Shown here: positions 30,869 through 41,697 of the stretch, piece after piece
Position numbering within the stretch: position 1 is the stretch's first letter
Layout: each line of letters opens with the position of its first letter
Origin: Mrakia gelida
Lineage: Eukaryota > Basidiomycota > Tremellomycetes > Cystofilobasidiales > Mrakiaceae
DNA: 64,000 nt
Direction: 5' to 3'
Assembly: GCA_024345305.1 (NCBI GenBank)
Contig: BRON01000004.1
Coordinates: 558,001 to 622,000 of the forward strand
The notes under the pieces: model-generated
Told to the model about the DNA's origin: nothing
The model's input: the letters and a program-made list of their open reading frames with translations, nothing else
The model's database searches: none
Made by a program: the position numbers and the translations under genes

Positions 30869-32704
30869 ATGCGACCTTCCCCTCTCTCCCTCCTCCCTCG
30901 CCCTGCCTCCTCCCTCCTCTTCCCTTCGACCTCCTCCTCCTCCTCCTCGATTCCCATCTCCCAGTTTGGTCGCTATCACCCACTCTACCCCTCTCGCAAC
31001 CTCTCCCCATCCTCGTTCTCAGCTCCTCACGCCGTCCCCTCGTCGATCCTAATCCCTCACTACGTCCCTCCCGATTTCTGGTCCCTTCACTCGGGAGGGA
31101 AACCCATCGTCCCTTCGCCTGAGCCCAAACCAAAGGGAGGCAAGATCATCTTTGGAGGGAAAGAGGAGAGGGGGGTGAGAGAGGCTGCCAAGCTGGCTAG
31201 CGAGGTGCTGAGGGAGGCGGGGAGGTTGGTCAAGGTGAGTCCAAAAGAAGGAAGGGGAGGGAGGAAGCTCGAGCTCACCAACTCGTTCGTTTCGTTTCGA
31301 CAGCCTGGAGTAACAACAGCGGAGATTGATCGTCTGCTGCATGATATGATATTAGGGAAGGGAGCTTATCCTTCGCCGTTGGGATACTCGAAGTTCCCCA
31401 AGAGTGTCTGTACGAGTATCAACAATGTGAGCTCGACCTTCTCTCCCCTCCCTCCTTCTTCGTCTCGATCTCCTCCCTTTTCTGACTCCAGCCCTTTGTT
31501 CCACGCCTACAGGTGATAGCTCATGGGATACCGGACGAGTGAGCTTTATTTTCCATCCTCTCTTCCATCTCTTGTCTACTGTTTAGCCCCAGCAAGGAGC
31601 TCACGTCCTCCCTCCCTCCCTCAGCCGTCCCCTCGACGCAACAGATCTCATCAACATCGACGTCACCGTCTTTCTCAACGGGTACCACGGAGACACCTCT
31701 CGGACATTCCTGCTTCCGGAAGCTGTAAGCTCTCTTTCCCCTCTCTCGTTCGCCTTTGTCTCGAGGAGGCTGACTCGTCGCGTCGCTCCGCTCGTTCCCC
31801 TCCCTTTCTCGCGTATCGGAGTCCGTTTTTTTTAGGACGAGGAAGCCATCGAGCTCTGCGAAGTTACTGAAGAAGCTCTGGAAGCCGCTATCAATATCTG
31901 TGGACCTGGAGTGCCGTTCAGTGAGATTGGGAGGGTGATTGAGTGCGTTTTCGGGGACGCGTCGTCTTTTGCTCTCTCTTCGCTTCTTTTGTCGTTCTCT
32001 GCTCTCCGCTCACGTCGACCACTGACCTCCCATCTTCGGATTCTTTTTTCTTCGTCTCGGAATATGTCATCAGAGAAGTAACAGATCGTTACGGCTACAT
32101 CGTTCGTCCCTTCTCTTCATCGTCTCGCTCCTCTTCCCCTCTCTCGCTGACCTCTTCCCTCCCATCCTCACACTCAGACATCCGATCTCTTCTCAGGGTG
32201 AGCCCATCTTTCTCACCTCTCTCTCTCTCTCTTTCCTCCTGCCAAGGACTCACCTTCTCCCTCTACCGTCCTTCGCTCGCCTCGCCTCGCTCGCCCAGCC
32301 ACGGGATCTCAACAATCTTCCACCACCCCCCTTGGATCCTCCACTGCGTCCAGGACGCCTCCTCCAACGCCTCCTCCATCGGACTCCCCAACTCGCGCGA
32401 GGTCATGGAGGTCGGGGACTGCTTCACGATTGAACCGAGCGTGGAACAGGTCAGCGAGACGGCTGGGATGGGAGAGATGTGGGAGGATAAGTGGACTGTT
32501 GTTACGAAGGTGAGTTTGGGTTTGAAAGAGGGGTGTGGGTGGGTGGGTGGAGGAGGGGGGAGGGGGGGAGAGGGGGGGGAGGGAAGAGAGAGAGCTGACT
32601 CGTTTCGCGCGACTCGTTTCGTTTTGCAGAGCGGGAGTCGGAGTGCTCAATTCGAGCATCAGCTTTTGATCGGGGAAAATGGGGCGGAGGTTTTGACGCG
32701 TTGA
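30869..32704 (+). CDS. Methionine aminopeptidase, type I, probably mitochondrial
   Basis: Removes N-terminal methionine from new proteins. Start at ATG 30869: MRPSPLSLLPRPASSLLFPS is Arg/Ser/Leu-rich without acids, like a mitochondrial presequence. Then YHPLYPSRNLSPSS and HYVPPDFW, the usual lead-in of organellar type I enzymes, GVTTAEIDRLLHDMILGKGA, YPSPLGYSKFPKSVCTSINN, VIAHGIPD, INIDVTVFLNGYHGDTSRTF (both metal-binding Asp), EEALEAAINICGPGVPFSEI, GHGISTIFHHPPWILH (metal-binding His), GDCFTIEPS and SAQFEHQLLI (metal-binding Glu residues), ending GAEVLTR. The GHG motif is only rebuilt when a 20-nt exon (32178-32197) is spliced in: TCA GG|C CAC GGG. All five metal ligands are present, so it should be active. 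There are about nine exons. Confidence 0.88.
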
Positions 32705-33268
32705 GATGGGTCTTGACTCTACTGAACGAGAATGGAAAGAGAGCAGAGAAGGATCGGAGGAGTCGCGGGTTCGTCGAGGTCGATGAAGACGGTCGAAGCT
32801 TGCAAGAAGGAACGAGAGGTGAGGGTGAGAGAAAAGTCATGGGTACAAAGTGAAAACTATTACGTGTCGAGAAACGAGCTACGCAAAGTGGCATGGAGGA
32901 GAAACGACGAGAAGATGAGAACGAAAGCGAACGACGAACGAAGGAAGAAAGAGACGCGGTTGAGTGGGAGCTTGCTGTTGGACAAAGACGGGTAGAACGC
33001 GATGAGAAAGTGTAGAGATGTGTATCGATCGTACGGGCGGAGATCCAGTGAGGGAGCGAGGCCTGAGAGGTTCGAGATGACAGAAGAAACGAGTCAAGGG
33101 AAGGACGACGCGACGCGAGAGCAAGAGTAGAGAGGAGGGAAGAGAGACGAACGATCTAGAGCACCAGTGGTCTGTGGTGTCGATAAGAGCCTTTGAGAGC
33201 AAGAAGGGGATGCATCAGCCCCAGGTACTCGTCAAACAGGCGGCAGCGAAGAGGGTCGAGAACTCACC
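32705..33268. other. Intergenic region between convergent genes
   Basis: No gene. On the minus strand a GTGAGTTC donor abuts the stop of the F-box-like gene (around 33260), pointing to a 3' UTR intron. Confidence 0.5.
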
Positions 33269-34323
33269 TCACTGCTCGGCTGCGACGACGTCGACGACTT
33301 CGAACTTGATACGCGACTTCCACTGCTTGATCGAGCTCTCTTCGAACCTGTACGCGGCCCATTCCGTGGAAAGGTCCCTCTGGATCCTCTTCTTGTCTGC
33401 AACTAGAGGGATCTGGATGATCACCTTCTCGACCTTCTCAAGATCGACGACGGGCTTCCTCCGACTGAACCCTCCACCCAGCTGCTCGAGCATGTCCTCC
33501 TCGAGCTCGTCTCGATTTGAGCAGTTGACCAGATCGAAAGCTAGGACTACTCGGTCGTTGTTTCCTGGTGAGTGTGAGAGGAAAGGGCACTCTCTGAGGT
33601 GTTCGAAGGTAAGGCAGGACCGAAAGGTGAGACGACGAAGGGAGGGCCATTGTGCTTGATGGAGGTCCATGGACGGCAACGGCATGGAGGGAGGAGTGAC
33701 TCCAGCGCAGAGAACGGTAGTGGGATCGAAGAGGGATAGGACGATGGGCCACGAAGAGAACTCGACGGACCTGTGAACTTCGAGGGTCAAACTCTCGACG
33801 GAGAGGACGACGGCGAAAGGAAGAAGGCGATCCGTATGGAAGTAGAGAGAGTGGTTCGGATCGTCGTGATTTCCCTGTCTGCCGTCGAAAGTGCATCGTC
33901 GGATTTGATGGAGGGAGAGGAAGGGTTCGAGGTGAGGTTGATGAAGAAGGGGGTTCTGAAGAACGAGAAAGAAGGAACGAGAATCAGCTTGTCGTCTCAC
34001 CTCGATCTTCCTGACTGAAAAGGACGCCAACTCACTCGATTACAGAACAGCTTCGACATAGCCAAGAACCCGACGACCTCGATCTCGTCGTAAAGAAGAG
34101 GGGAGGACATCTCGAGGAAGGCCAAGCTGACGAGCGAGGTCTTCGCGAGAGTCGAGGGATCGCAGAGGCGGAGGATCTCTCGTTTGAGCTCCGTGGGAAG
34201 GGGAGGGATAAGGGGTCCTTGTGAGTGAGCGGAGATCGAGGTGGAGGAAGCGGCGGTATCGACGGGGTTTTGGGAGATGGGAGGCAAGGAGGGGGAGGGA
34301 GGGAGGGAAGAAGGAAGGTCCAT
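33269..34323 (-). CDS. F-box-like protein, paralogue of the gene at 27197
   Basis: Start at ATG 34323 (MDLPSSLPPSPSLPPIS). The F-box-like motif LPTELKREILRLCDPSTLAK TSLVSLAFLEMSSPLLYDEI is nearly identical to the paralogue at 27197. After CNR|GTGAGT and an intron ending TTCTTCAG, the second exon begins NPLLHQPHLEPFLSLHQIRR and runs to IKFEVVDVVAAEQ and TGA. Shared landmarks are SWPIVLSLFDPTTVLCAGV, QAQWPSLRRLTFRSC and VEKVIIQIPLVADKKRIQ. The stop codon is followed by G and then the GTGAGT donor, at the place where the 27197 gene has its last coding intron, so here the C-terminal exon has become 3' UTR. Likely an SCF adaptor; target unknown. Confidence 0.72.
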
Positions 34324-34594
34324 TTTGGCGAGCTCTGAGGAGACGATGATGGGACATTTCGGTATGGTTCGATTCCTGGGATGGAGAGGGGTCTCCTCGA
34401 AGGGTTGGGGAGGCAGGGGGAAAGGATGCAGGTAGATATGGTTGTCGAGGAAGCTGGTCGTTGAGGGAAGGAGGCTCGTGCAAGACGAAATCGAGCTCAC
34501 CCTTTCTTCCTTCCGCCTCCGTCCGCCTTCCCATCCCCTTCCCCAACTCCTTCTTGAACCTTTGCTTCATCAACAATCGTATCGAATCTACATC

Positions 34595-35979
34595 ATGAGC
34601 TATACAAAGTCGTCGAAGAACCGAGTGGTCGAGCTTCCAAACCAGCCGGTTCGTCCCCGTCCTCCATCCTCTTTCTTCTTCCCTTCCATGCGGCTTCCTC
34701 GACGAACAGTTTTGACCACTCTGGACCTCTCATTCTTCTTCTTTTGATCCACTGAAGAGCTTCGACGTATCTTCTTCGATGTCATGGGAGAATCTCGACA
34801 GATTCACCGCTCAGCGTTCGGTCGAGAGGCTGAAACGCGAACTCGAGAAGGTCAAGCTGGAGAACCGAACTCTCAGGACCTCCCTCGTCGAACAAGATCA
34901 GATCATCTCTGAGCTGAAGTGTGATGGACGATGGGTGCGACAAGGGGAGAGGGAGGGGACGAGAGAAGAGCTGGGACCTTGGATCTGGACGAGGGTGAGC
35001 GAATGGGTCGACGTCGTCGTCGTTTCTTCTCCCGCCCTCGACGAAGACTCGCTGACCCTCCCTTTGCTTCTTTTGTTTTCATACCATAGCAGAAGTACAA
35101 CTCCACTGCTCTCCGGTCGACGAGCGGATCGTCCATCTCCCTCGACTCGCTACCCGTCGAGCTTCTCGACCTCGTCGTCTCCCTCCTCCCTCGATCGGAA
35201 CAAGCGAACCTCTGTCGAGTCTCCTTCCAGACACTCCTCGGAGTCACACGAACTCTCTACCGATGCAAGGACGTCGCCATGACCTCCAGAGAGGCGGCTA
35301 TATTCACCCGAGCGAGGGTACGTCGTTCTGTCGAGCTCGTCGCGTCGCGCCGCGTACTTTCACTCGTTCAATTGACTGGCTTCGCTCTCTTCATCAGATC
35401 TCGAGCCCACCGTCGAGGCTGACAGATCATCTCCTTCCCGACCACATCTTCCTCCCTCTCAGAACCTTCAGAGGAACCGACATCATCAGCATCCTTGCGA
35501 ATCACAAAGACCTCCCACCTCTCCCCGTTCCGAGCATCATACTCGAACACCCTATCCGTACTTCCCTCGACTGTCTTTCTCCCATCCTCACGATGCTCGA
35601 CCCCTCGAAACTCCAGATGGGTTACCAGCGTTCCAGTCCCCACACCGCTGCCCTCCCTCCCTCGGTCGTTCGCGTTTCCAAGGCCACCCTCCTCTCCTTC
35701 ACTCAGCGCTGGTCGAGACTGAGTCGGATCATCTGCGACGGGAAGCAGTCCGTTCCCATTATTTCGGGAAAGGAGATGAGGTTTGGGTTCGATGAGTGTT
35801 TGAAGAGGTGTGGGTCGGAGGATCGAGGGAGGATCGAGTATGTGCTCGTGTCGATGTTTTCGGACGGGAGGAACGAAGGCGAGGTTGTTGACGAGAGTGA
35901 GATCTTGGCGAGGCTTGGTGGAAAGTCGGACTCGACGAAGAAGGACGTGTACCTCAGTCTGAGCTGGAAAGCGGAGTGA
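34595..35979 (+). CDS. F-box-like protein with N-terminal coiled coil
   Basis: A small first exon at ATG 34595 (MSYTKSSKNRVVELPNQP) splices in phase through GTTCGT..TGAAG to SFDVSSSMSWENLDRFTAQ. A heptad-rich stretch follows: SVERLKRELEKVKLENRTLR (coiled coil). After an intron (GTGAGC..CTGACC..CATAG near 35090) comes LDSLPVELLDLVVSLLPRSE QANLCRVSFQTLLG, an F-box-like motif, then ISSPPSRLTDHLLPDHIFLP and a globular C-terminal half to LSLSWKAE. Unlike the three other F-box-like genes here, it is not a close copy: only the F-box region is comparable. The TGA is followed at once by G|GTGAGT, with a matching TTGCAG at 36065, a likely 3' UTR intron. Its start lies 272 bp from the divergent paralogue start at 34323. 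Confidence 0.65.
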
Positions 35980-36364
35980 GGTGAGTCGTGTCGAGTTTTC
36001 GCTTTCGCTTTCTTTTTGATCTCGTTCGTTCGCATCTAATCCGACTCTCTCGTTGTTTCTTGCAGAGAACCTTTTCGCAGTACCATCGAGCCGATACGTG
36101 ATAGACTTGAATCATGTTCTATCGTCTTGGGAAAGAGAAGAGGAGAGAAAGAGAACAAAGCCGAGTCGCGTCGCTTTTCATCGTTCTCCCAACTTCCACT
36201 CCTTTCCTTCGCCTTCGCTATCCTCGACGACAGTCACATCACGTCACCCCTCTCTCGCAGCAGGTGATCTGGTCGTCCAACGTCGTTAGATCGTCAAAGA
36301 AGCAAAGTCTAGCCTACACAATCCCGCCCTTTCTCCGTTTCCTTCTCACTCGCTCGCCCTCCGT
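35980..36364. other. 3' UTR region with a likely intron
   Basis: GTGAGTCGTG right after the stop at 35979, CTAATCCGAC as a branch site, then TTGCAG ending near 36065. The rest is the shared 3' space of two convergent genes. No gene. Confidence 0.5.
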
Positions 36365-39152
36365 CTAAGCCTCCGGCCCACTCCCGTACCACTTCTTCCC
36401 AGGGTGGATATCCTTCCACTTTTGAGTGCACGAGAACCTTTAAGGCCCAACGGGAGGAGCGAAGTCAGCGTCGAAAGGGAGGAAAGCCGACGAGCCGTCA
36501 TCGCGAACTCCAACGACTCAACGACTCCGTCTTCTCGAGGCGAAGGATGGATGTGCTCGAGAACTCGAGCTCGGAAAGGAAAGAGGAGCTCACCACTTGT
36601 GATCGAAGTTCTCAGATTCTTGACACTGCGAGGCGAGACGAGGAAGGAAGAAGGAAGAGTCAGCGGACGAGCGAGAGGGAGGGGACCAAATTCGACGCGT
36701 CGAGGCGAGGTCGAGAGTCGAACTTACTGAGCATCTGTTCGCGACGTGAGCTTCTCCGACTGGACAGTGAGTGTAAGGGGCGTGGTAGTATCCCTGAGAA
36801 AGTCGAGGAAGAGTAGGAGCGGGTCAGTGAGTGAATCTCGGTCGACGGACGACGGCGAGGTGACCCCGGATGAAAGAAAGCGCTCACGATGTCACTCTGG
36901 AAGAGAAGAGCAGGCGAAGAGCTGAGGTCAGTTCATAGGGTCGATAATAGGGAGGGGAGCTCGTGGATCAGACGAACGAAGAACTTGATGGAGTCCTTGG
37001 GAGCGAAGAGTCCAACGGCGACAGAGTGAACGGGCGCGTCTCCCCACCTCTGAGGAAAGTCGACGAAGCACGAGCGGAGGAAGGCAGTCAGCGAGAGAAG
37101 AGCGTGGACGGGATAGAGGTGACGATTGAACGACGAACCTCGTAGTAGAACCCTCCCTTCTGATCCAGGAAGTCGAAGTAGTCCGAGTAGGCTTTCCCTC
37201 GCCAGAAGTCGAGGTCTCCGATCTCGAAGTTCGACCAGAAGTGGCAGTGGTTGTAGTCGCCTCCCTTGTCGTCGCTCAAGAAGTCCATCGAGTTGTCCTT
37301 CGCGACGTGCTCGGGATGGAGCTTCATGAACTCGAGCGTCGTAGTCCAGAGCGTCTCTATGGTTTCCGTGAACTCGAACATGGAGAGGGTGAATCCTACG
37401 CACGAAGGAAGAGCGATGGGAGGATCAGCTTGGTGTTCACGAGCGACCGACGGAGGAGAGAGAGAGAGAAGAGACGCGACGACGCGACCTTCCACTCACC
37501 GTACACCTTCTTCTCGTCCTGCATCACCAGGAAGGGATCGTACTTGATATCGCAGAAGAAGCGGACGGATGGTCTGGGCGAGAAAGGAGCAGAATGAGAG
37601 TCAGCGAGTCGTCGAGCGAAGAGAGGAAGAAGTCGTCGCGTCGAGCGACCAAGATTGTGAAAAGACGACGAAGAGAGAGAAGCCGAGACCTACTCTATTC
37701 GCCAGTAGTGCCTGTACTTCATCATCAGTGCTGGTAAGAGGCAACAGGAAGAGAACGCGAGTCAGCAAAGGCAGGAGGGGAGCGAAGAAGGTCGACGATG
37801 AGAAGGGACGAACGATGACGATAGAAGTAGCCACTGTTGAAGCGACACATGTTTCGGTAGGGTACCGATCCACCGTAGATGATGTTCTCAGATACCAGCT
37901 TTTCTCGTCCCTTCTTGGCTCGTTCCTCGTCGATCCTGTTCGACGGTCGCGAAACAACGAAAGAACGCGTCGGTCAGCTCCTCGTCCGCGTCAATTTCGC
38001 GTATGAGATCGAAAATCGGCTAACCAGACAGGCTGATTCCATATCTCAGGCTCGATGACTCCATACTCGCACTTCGTCGAGGCGATGGCTTGAGTTTGCC
38101 TTCGAAGAAGAGGAGAGAGAACGCGTCGCGTCAGTCTTGTTCGCTCGCTCTTTGAAACAAACGGACGCAGACTGCGATGCGACGGCATGGACTCACTTCT
38201 TGAACTCCTCAGTAAAAGGTTCGTCGTTCAGGAAGACCCAGTTGTACTGCAGAGAGTACGGAAAACGAAGCTCAGGATCAGCGTCGTCGATCGGGCGAGT
38301 CCGAGCGAAAGGAAAGCAGAGAGCTCACTCCTGCCCACCAATTAACTGTTGGAGGAGAAAAGATTCAGCAAGGAGGCACTCAAAGGGTAGAGAGAAAGGA
38401 ACATACAGCGATCCTCCATGTTCTGTGAGGAAAGAAGAGGAGATCAGCTCGATTTGAGGGTGAGGAGAGGGAGGGGAGGGCAGCTCGAAGCTCAATTCAC
38501 CTGCATCGGGATCAGCACCTGGCAGAAAAGAGAAAGTGATAAGTCTCAGACGTTCCCTACCTACCCAGCTAACTCCTGAAAGAAGAAAGAAGTCGATCAA
38601 GCTCACCTCCTGGAAGAACGAGGACAACAAACACGAAGGGAGGGAGGTCAGCTTCGAGCTGCGTTTTGCACTGAACCCCTCCTTCCAAAGTCCCCTGCTC
38701 TCCCAATGAAGAGTTTGAAGCTCACCCAAAGATCCGAGTTCCTAGCTAGCATCACGAAGGTCTGTCCACGGAGATGAGAGAGCAAGAAGAGAAGGATTCA
38801 GCTTCGTTGTGAGCTCCTTGAGCGAACTCTCCTCCCCCAAAGCTGCGAGCTCAGCTCAACGTTCGTTTTGACTCACAGCGTTGGCTTTCCTCCTCCCCTC
38901 CCAGCTACCTTCAGTCCCGTTCCCCCATCCAGAAGGAGCCAGTCTATCCGGTAAGCTCGGTGGATAGCCTTGGTAGGGCGAAACGTAAGGGAGTTGAGCT
39001 CCTCGAAGTGAGACTGGCGAGGAGGGATGGACGACGGCGGTGGTGAAGAGGAAGAAGAGCGAGAGAGCGATGGGGATCAAGAAACGAGGTTTCGAGAGTA
39101 AGGATAGGAGGCGAGAGGCTGCTGCCGTTGAGGATGGGGCAGCTGAAGACAT
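36365..39152 (-). CDS. Alpha-1,2-mannosyltransferase, KRE2/MNT1/KTR family (GT15)
   Basis: A Golgi type II membrane enzyme that adds alpha-1,2-mannose to O- and N-linked glycans of secreted and wall proteins. Start ATG 39152: a short cytosolic tail, then LIPIALSLFFLFTTAVV as the signal anchor, then a stem (SPYQGYPPSLPDRLAPSGWG). The catalytic domain reads TFVMLARNSDLW, E, VLIPMQ, NMEDR, FNWWAG, YNWVFLNDEPFTEEFKK, CEYGVIEPEIWNQP, MCRFNSGYFYRH-type segment, YWRIEPSVRFFCDI, DPFLVMQDEKKVYGFTLSMF, HVAKDNSMDFLSDDKGGDYN, HCHFWSNFEIGDLDFWR (the Glu here is the proposed nucleophile of yeast Kre2), YFDFLDQKGGFYYERWGDAP VHSVAVGLF, HAPYTHCPVG, ENFDHKW and FSCTQKWKDIHPGKKW, ending SGPEA. More than 15 introns; exons of 3, 18 and 16 nt lie between DLW and FNWW. 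Confidence 0.9.
38607..38609 (-). other. 3-nt micro-exon (GAG, Glu) in the mannosyltransferase gene
   Basis: On the minus strand TTCCAG|GAG|GTGAGC: an acceptor and a donor flank a single codon. Including it gives DLW-E-VLIPMQ-NMEDRFN, the length expected for the family's ARN.DL.E...........DRFN block. Confidence 0.6.
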
Positions 39153-39456
39153 GAAAGGAGAGGATGGAAGGCGTGGTGACCGTTGAAGTTTGAAGCGAGT
39201 AAGGCGTCGAGGAGGAGGGAAGAGAGTTGAGCTCGCCCCAGAATCCGGAGTCCTCTGTTTCGGTTCGTCACTTGTCGGAGATTTTTCGAGGCAGGTTTTC
39301 AGAAGGCAAAGCTAATATCCTTGCATTTTCTCCGAGGAAGCTCGAAAAAAACGAGCCTGCTCGTCGCGAAGGGCGACGAAAACGAAGGGCTTCTCATGCC
39401 GACCTCGCTCTCCTCCTTCTCGTTCGACCGTCATCTTCTATCTTCCCTCCTCGACC
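39153..39456. promoter_or_regulatory. Divergent promoter region
   Basis: The 304-bp spacer between the mannosyltransferase (-) and MYND (+) start codons. No specific element is identified. Confidence 0.4.
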
Positions 39457-40874
39457 ATGTCCGCCTCAACCCTCTCCGATTCTGAGAAAGCTATCGAGCT
39501 TGGTCGTGCCCTAGGACTGGATGGAGAGTTTCCCAACTACAAGGAGCTCATCGCGGAGCCGTCCCGTCTCAATTATGCTCGAAACCTGGTGAGCTTAATG
39601 CTTCCTCTCATCTGCTCCTTACCTCTCCGCTTTTACCCTTCCACCGCTCACTACAAGAACCCTCTCTCCCTCCCTCAACCCAACAGTTCAACTACATCAT
39701 GAACCCAACTACGAACGAGTCAGGCGTGAGAGTAGTGTCAGAACTGCCTGATGCAGTTCTCGTTCGTCCCTCGTTTCCCTCCCTTCGACGATGCTCTTCT
39801 TCGTCCACCCCACATCTGAACCAGCTTTCTTCTCACTGTTCCAGATCGAGTTCTCTCAACTCTACCTACCCACCTTCATCGACGCTTATCGATTAACCCT
39901 CAGCACTCTGGCAAGTCAAACCTCGGAGTTGCGCTCGGACGAAGTCGCACCTCCTCGCTCGAATAACTTCCAGGTCTACCACAGTCTGCTTCAGACGATA
40001 ATCCCCAAAGGTCCATTCGGTCGATACATCAGGGAGCACGAGACAGCTGGCAGCTTCTTCTCGGAGGTCGTGGATACCTTCGCAGCTTCGCTCGTCGCTT
40101 ACGAGGAGTCGTCGGTGAGTGGAACGCTCGCCAGGTCTTCCGTCTCTCTCGTCTCCCTTCTCCCCAGAAACGGCTTGAACGCTCCTTCTTGACCCCTTAT
40201 ATCCTTCACCAGAAGTCACAGCACGTCTTAGACAACCTCGTTTTTCTCCCGCCCATCATCTCGAGATCGTATCTCGCCATGAGCTCGAATCGATTGCGTC
40301 AAGTCGCTGCCTTCGTCTCCTCTTCTTCTCTCGCTGTCCTTCAGGAGAAGGCGGTCGAGATCAACCCCGCTCACGGAGTCTTCATGCTTGAAGAGAAGGT
40401 GTCGGTCCTGAAAGGGAAGAAAGATGTGGCCGAGTTCAGGCAGGAGTGGAACGAGCTAGTCGGACACGTTCCTTGGTTCTTCTGCGAGCGTCTCAACTCC
40501 CAGATCCGGCTCAAGCAGGACTGCTTCGAGGCACAAGAGATGGACTTCTGCTCGAGAGTGAGTTCCCCCTCTTACATCTCAGCGGCGTCGACGTTTCCAT
40601 TTCGTTGGACTGACGCTCCCTCTTTTCGCCGTCCTCGTCTCCTCTGACGTGCTCTTCTAGTGCAAGGCAGTCAGATACTGCTGCAAGGGTGCGTGCTTTT
40701 GCGCGTGACTGCTGAACTTCCACGCAGCGTCGTGGACGTCGTCGAATCGAGAGGGCTGGGAGCGAAGCTGACTCCGTGCGTCGCGTCTTTCCTCTGCTTT
40801 TTCCCCCGCTTCCAGCCCATCAAAAGGAGCACTGGAAATGGCACAAGCAGTTTTGCTTCATACCCAGCTGGTAA
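39457..40874 (+). CDS. Protein with a degenerate C-terminal MYND zinc finger
   Basis: The start is ATG 39457 (MSASTLSDSEKAIELGRALG) and the product is about 320 residues. The body (FQVYHSLLQTIIPKGPFGRY, FFSEVVDTFAASLVAYEESS, HVLDNLVFLPPIISRSYLAM) is helical and not recognised. The end resembles a MYND finger: FCSR|CKAVRYCCK|AHQKEHWKWHKQFCF, joined over two introns in phase. Normal MYND fingers have a first C-x2-C pair upstream and a Cys before QK.HW; here the upstream pair is reduced to one Cys (DCFEAQEMD) and the later Cys is His (CCKAHQKEHW). The finger may bind fewer or altered zinc ligands. There is no SET domain. It ends IPSW, TAA. A role in protein-protein contacts is likely but unproven. 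Confidence 0.7.
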
Positions 40875-41697
40875 CCGTCCCCAGGTAAGTCTCGGTCATC
40901 GCACTTTGGGCCCCAAACCCTCTCCGTCTCGTTTCGTTTCAAGCGAGCTCGCCGTCGGCGCTGACCTCGCTCGTTCGTCTCCCTCAGTCGCCTCGCTCGC
41001 CTCCTTCTCTCTCGCGCCTTCGCCTTCGCACAAGCTACCACCACCTCCTCCTTAGTCCTTGGACGACGATGATGATCTTGCCCTTTCGCTCCTACTTGAA
41101 ACGACGGCTTCCGCTCAACTCGAGTCGTCTCACACGACGCGTCTGTCTCTCTTTCTGCTCGCCGAAACTCGAACAACTCCAAACAAGAACTCAAGAAAAG
41201 GTTCAAGAAGCTGTAGGGTAAAATCGGAGCACTCGAAAACAAAGAACGGGGAAAAGAACGGATCCACTGAGGTACAAGCACGAGAGAGAGAAAGCGAAAC
41301 GAAAAAGCGAGAAGGAGTCCGAGTGAAGTGAAACGAAGAGTCCATTAGTTAGACGAGAGAGGAGCCTAAAGCATGTAGTGGTAGTAGATATATGTGATTG
41401 CAAGAGAAGCGAGTGTGTTTATGCAAGTGTGTATGAGTGTGGTGGGTGGGGTGATAAGTGAAGAAAAGCAAAGCGAAGCGAGGTGAAACGGGGGGATACA
41501 AGAAAAGCGAAGAAAGAGCGTGTGTGGAGGGTTCGAGGGGGGAGGGGTGGGGGTAGAGTCCTAGGAGTGTTCGTTCGTGAGAGGAGAGGAGAGGAGAGAA
41601 AAATGCAAAGAGAGGGAGGAAGGAGGCGGGGGGAAGGGGAACCTCGACGCGACGAAGGAAAAGAAAGAGCGCAACTCAACTCGACCCTCGTTCAACC
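40875..41697. other. Intergenic region between convergent genes
   Basis: No gene. It contains purine-rich (GAGAGAGGAG) and GTGTGTTT/GTGTGTAT runs around 41405-41450, probably 3' UTR sequence of the two genes. Confidence 0.5.
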
